Below, piece by piece: positions 62,023-64,000 of a DNA stretch of 64,000 nt. The number at the start of each line of letters is the position of its first letter. The stretch's first letter is position 1. The notes below the pieces were generated by a model. The model was not told the DNA's origin, did not search any database, and saw only the letters and a list, made by a program, of their open reading frames with translations. This DNA is from Desulfovibrio sp. (GTDB taxonomy: Bacteria; Desulfobacterota; Desulfovibrionia; Desulfovibrionales; Desulfovibrionaceae): NCBI GenBank assembly GCA_031279825.1, contig JAITHT010000081.1:62001-126000 (forward strand), in the 5' to 3' direction. The translations under genes and the position numbers were made by a program.

Positions 62023-64000
62023 CTACTTCCTTGTCGCCGTCCAGATGCCGTCCCAATGTTCAGGCGGATTTTGCGACAGCGTTTGGGCGCGTTCCCGATA
62101 CACGGCGTACAGCGCGGCCTCCGGGAAGCGTTTGCACAGAACGGCGAGAGACTCGGCGGCGCGGGGGAAATCGCCGGAACGGTACAGGCCGCAGGCTTCC
62201 TCCCAGGCGAGAAACTCCTCACGGCGGGCGGCCGCATCCTCCCGGCGCAGAGGGGCATACACCCTGACCGGCTGTGACTTGCCCTTGACCCGGATGGTGT
62301 CCAGATAGTGAAACGCGAAAGCCTCCCCGCACCCGGCCATGGTTTCCCCGCTGACCACAAGGCCCACTCCGTATTGCGGGCAGAGTCCTTCCAGACGGGA
62401 GGCCAGATTCACGTTGTCGCCGATGAGGGTATAGTTGACCAATTCCTCCGACCCCATGTTGCCCACATAGGCCGGGCCGGTATGGACTCCCGCCCCGATG
62501 CGCACCCCCACGCCGAATTCCGCCTGAAGCTCCCCGTTCAGGGTCAGGAGCTTTTCCTGCATGGCCAGAGCGGCGCTTACCGCCCGCGCCGGATGCTCCG
62601 GCACGTCCAGGGGCGCGTTCCAGAAGGCCATGAGGGCATCGCCGATAAACTTGTCCAGGGTGCCGCCGTGTTCACGGACAAGAGCGGTCATGGGCGTGAA
62701 ATAACGGTTGAGCAGATTGACCACCTCTTGCGGGGAGAGTTTTTCGGAAAGGGAGGTGAACCCCCGGATGTCGGTGAAGAGGATGGACAGTTCCCGTTCT
62801 TCCCCGGCAAAAAGATTGCCGCGCAGTTTTGTGATGCGTTTGACGATTTCCGGGGAGACGTAGCGGGAAAAGGCGTTACGCAGGATGAGCTTTTGCCGTT
62901 CTTCATGCCAGAAGCGCAGAAAGAGCAGGCTTGCGCCCATGACCGCGACCGTGATCACGCTGTACAGGGGGGAGACGAACAGCCCCTCCGTAAAGAAGCG
63001 GCGGGAGATCAGGACAGCGGCGGCGGGGAGGAGCGCCGCCACCGGCAGGTATATCCGGGGCCGGGCAAAGCCGAAGGCCAGGGCGGCGATAAGGCCGGAG
63101 GCGACAATGCTCAAAAGCTGCGCGGCGGGAGTCCAGGGAGGAATGCCAAGGGCGTTCCCGGTCAGGATGGCGTCCACAACGGCGGCATGAATTTCCACGC
63201 CGGGGTAGATCGGATCAAGGGGAGTCGCGCGGATATCCAGCAGCCCCGGCGCCGATGTGCCCACAAAGACTATCCGCCCCTGCAGAGCGTCCGGGGGCGC
63301 GGTTTTCCGCAGCACGTCCGCCGCGCTGATATAGGGATACGTTCCGCTGGGACCGATAAAAGGAAGAGATACGGAACCCTGTGCGTCCACCGGCGTCGCC
63401 AGCTGCCCTACCCGGACGGATTCAAGGCCGTAAGGCCCGGAACGGAGGATGAGGTTGTTGCTCCCCATGGCCAGCATCAGTGAGCGCAGGGCCAGGGAGG
63501 GGTAGATGTCGCTCCCTACCCGGATGAGCAAAGGCGCCTTGCGCACGATGCCGTCCTCGTCCGGGGCGACGTTGATGAAGCCGAGCGGGGCGGTGTCGAG
63601 CAGGAGGGGCAGAGGCGGCACGGCGTTTTTCGCCGAGGGCAGGGAGCGTTCCAGAGGAATCGCGCCGGGAGAGGACCGTTCGATGCAGGTGACGGAAGGG
63701 GGGATGTCCTGAGCGGCGGACGTGCCGTCAAAACGGCCGTAAAAGCCGAGTACGGCCGGACTGCGCCGCAGGGCCTCCATCAGCAGTCGGTCAAAATCAT
63801 GCAGGCTGTGGGGCAGACTGTCCAGATTCAGGGCAGCGCCCCTGTCTCGGCGCAGGGCTTCGCGCAGCCGCTCCGGCGAGGAGCGATCCGGCTCCGCGAA
63901 CATAATGTCCAGCCCGACGGCGGCCACCCCGTATCCGTTCAGGGCATCCAGCAAGTCCGCCACAAGGTAGCGCGGCCAGGGCCACTGCCCGTATTCCCGC
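62023..64000 (-). CDS. CHASE2-domain adenylate/guanylate cyclase, 5' end outside window
   Basis: The coding frame remains open to the window edge; an in-window GTG at 63963 is not the real start, because upstream residues (REYGQWPWPRYLV) match the CHASE2 entry. About 659 residues are seen. An extracytoplasmic CHASE2 domain (LDIMFAEPDRSSP, YPSLALRSL, VFVGTSAPGLLDIRATPLDPIYPGVEIHA) is followed by three membrane segments and a class III cyclase domain. The metal aspartates are in LFTDIRGFTSL and KFIGDALMAFW; NLASRLEGL binds the ribose/phosphate. It likely makes cAMP or cGMP in response to an outside signal. Confidence 0.93.
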   Translation of the reverse strand, partial: REYGQWPWPRYLVADLLDALNGYGVAAVGLDIMFAEPDRSSPERLREALRRDRGAALNLDSLPHSLHDFDRLLMEALRRSPAVLGFYGRFDGTSAAQDIPPSVTCIERSSPGAIPLERSLPSAKNAVPPLPLLLDTAPLGFINVAPDEDGIVRKAPLLIRVGSDIYPSLALRSLMLAMGSNNLILRSGPYGLESVRVGQLATPVDAQGSVSLPFIGPSGTYPYISAADVLRKTAPPDALQGRIVFVGTSAPGLLDIRATPLDPIYPGVEIHAAVVDAILTGNALGIPPWTPAAQLLSIVASGLIAALAFGFARPRIYLPVAALLPAAAVLISRRFFTEGLFVSPLYSVITVAVMGASLLFLRFWHEERQKLILRNAFSRYVSPEIVKRITKLRGNLFAGEERELSILFTDIRGFTSLSEKLSPQEVVNLLNRYFTPMTALVREHGGTLDKFIGDALMAFWNAPLDVPEHPARAVSAALAMQEKLLTLNGELQAEFGVGVRIGAGVHTGPAYVGNMGSEELVNYTLIGDNVNLASRLEGLCPQYGVGLVVSGETMAGCGEAFAFHYLDTIRVKGKSQPVRVYAPLRREDAAARREEFLAWEEACGLYRSGDFPRAAESLAVLCKRFPEAALYAVYRERAQTLSQNPPEHWDGIWTATRK

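Noticed and set aside
62308-63483. 391-codon open frame antisense to the cyclase gene
   Set aside because: Cyclase and CHASE2 motifs are on the minus strand.
1-64000. CRISPR array
   Set aside because: No set of regularly spaced short repeats was found; the repeats seen are dispersed single copies.

Overview
The window looks like chromosome from a sulfate-reducing deltaproteobacterium of the Desulfovibrio/Bilophila group. The main evidence is a dissimilatory-type sulfate adenylyltransferase (sat), a periplasmic nitrate reductase set in the order napC-napM-napA-napD-napG-napH (the order known from Desulfovibrio desulfuricans ATCC 27774), a membrane-bound hydrogenase-4-like complex, hypD and larC, and an FmdE-type protein. 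The species cannot be fixed from the sequence alone. Most of the window is moderately GC-rich; the glycosyltransferase part (about 19.8-24 kb) is visibly AT-richer.

Layout. 1-10.7 kb: 3' part of a YgiQ radical-SAM gene, a membrane-anchored protein of unknown function, a very large hybrid sensor-kinase-like protein whose phosphotransfer residues look lost, a TPR protein, a PfkB sugar/nucleoside kinase and cutA. 11-19 kb: nth, two convergent cheV paralogues, a one-polypeptide FecCD-permease/ATPase transporter, a metallophosphoesterase and a PP-loop enzyme. 19-30 kb: a leftward surface-glycan cluster with three glycosyltransferases, a surface carbohydrate protein, pseI, a pseG-pseH fusion, pseF, a class III aminotransferase and an aldo/keto reductase. 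It ends at a 5'-truncated methyltransferase remnant next to a Phd/ParE toxin-antitoxin pair. 31-43 kb: a molybdenum-nitrate region with modBCA (leftward), an HTH/periplasmic-binding-like regulator, an FmdE-molybdopterin-binding fusion, napCMADGH and mobA. 43-45.4 kb: DUF47/PhoU-like protein, Pit phosphate transporter and a thioesterase. 45.5-53.3 kb: a six-gene leftward hyf/ehr-like operon. 53.6-64 kb: sat, an EndoQ-like nuclease fused to a UvrD-like helicase, hypD, a short larC, tRNA-Gly(CCC), and the 3' part of a CHASE2 adenylate/guanylate cyclase.

How the genes fit together. The molybdenum region is coherent: ModABC imports molybdate, the regulator may sense it, MobA makes the guanylylated cofactor, NapA uses it, and NapC/M/G/H pass electrons to it. 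The hyf/ehr-like complex keeps membrane proton-pump modules and Fe-S carriers, but its large subunit lacks the nickel-binding cysteine motifs, so it is probably a redox-driven ion pump and not a hydrogenase. The glycan cluster makes and transfers a pseudaminic-acid-type sugar, but pseB and pseC are not in the window.

Three families of structured dispersed repeats (about 110-155 nt, several hairpins each) sit between genes across the window. One family repeatedly supplies the stop codon of the gene before it or abuts the Shine-Dalgarno of the gene after it. The repeats, the EndoQ-UvrD fusion, the phosphate-transfer-dead hybrid kinase, the cysteine-less large subunit and an in-frame amber codon followed by an open extension are the most unusual things here.
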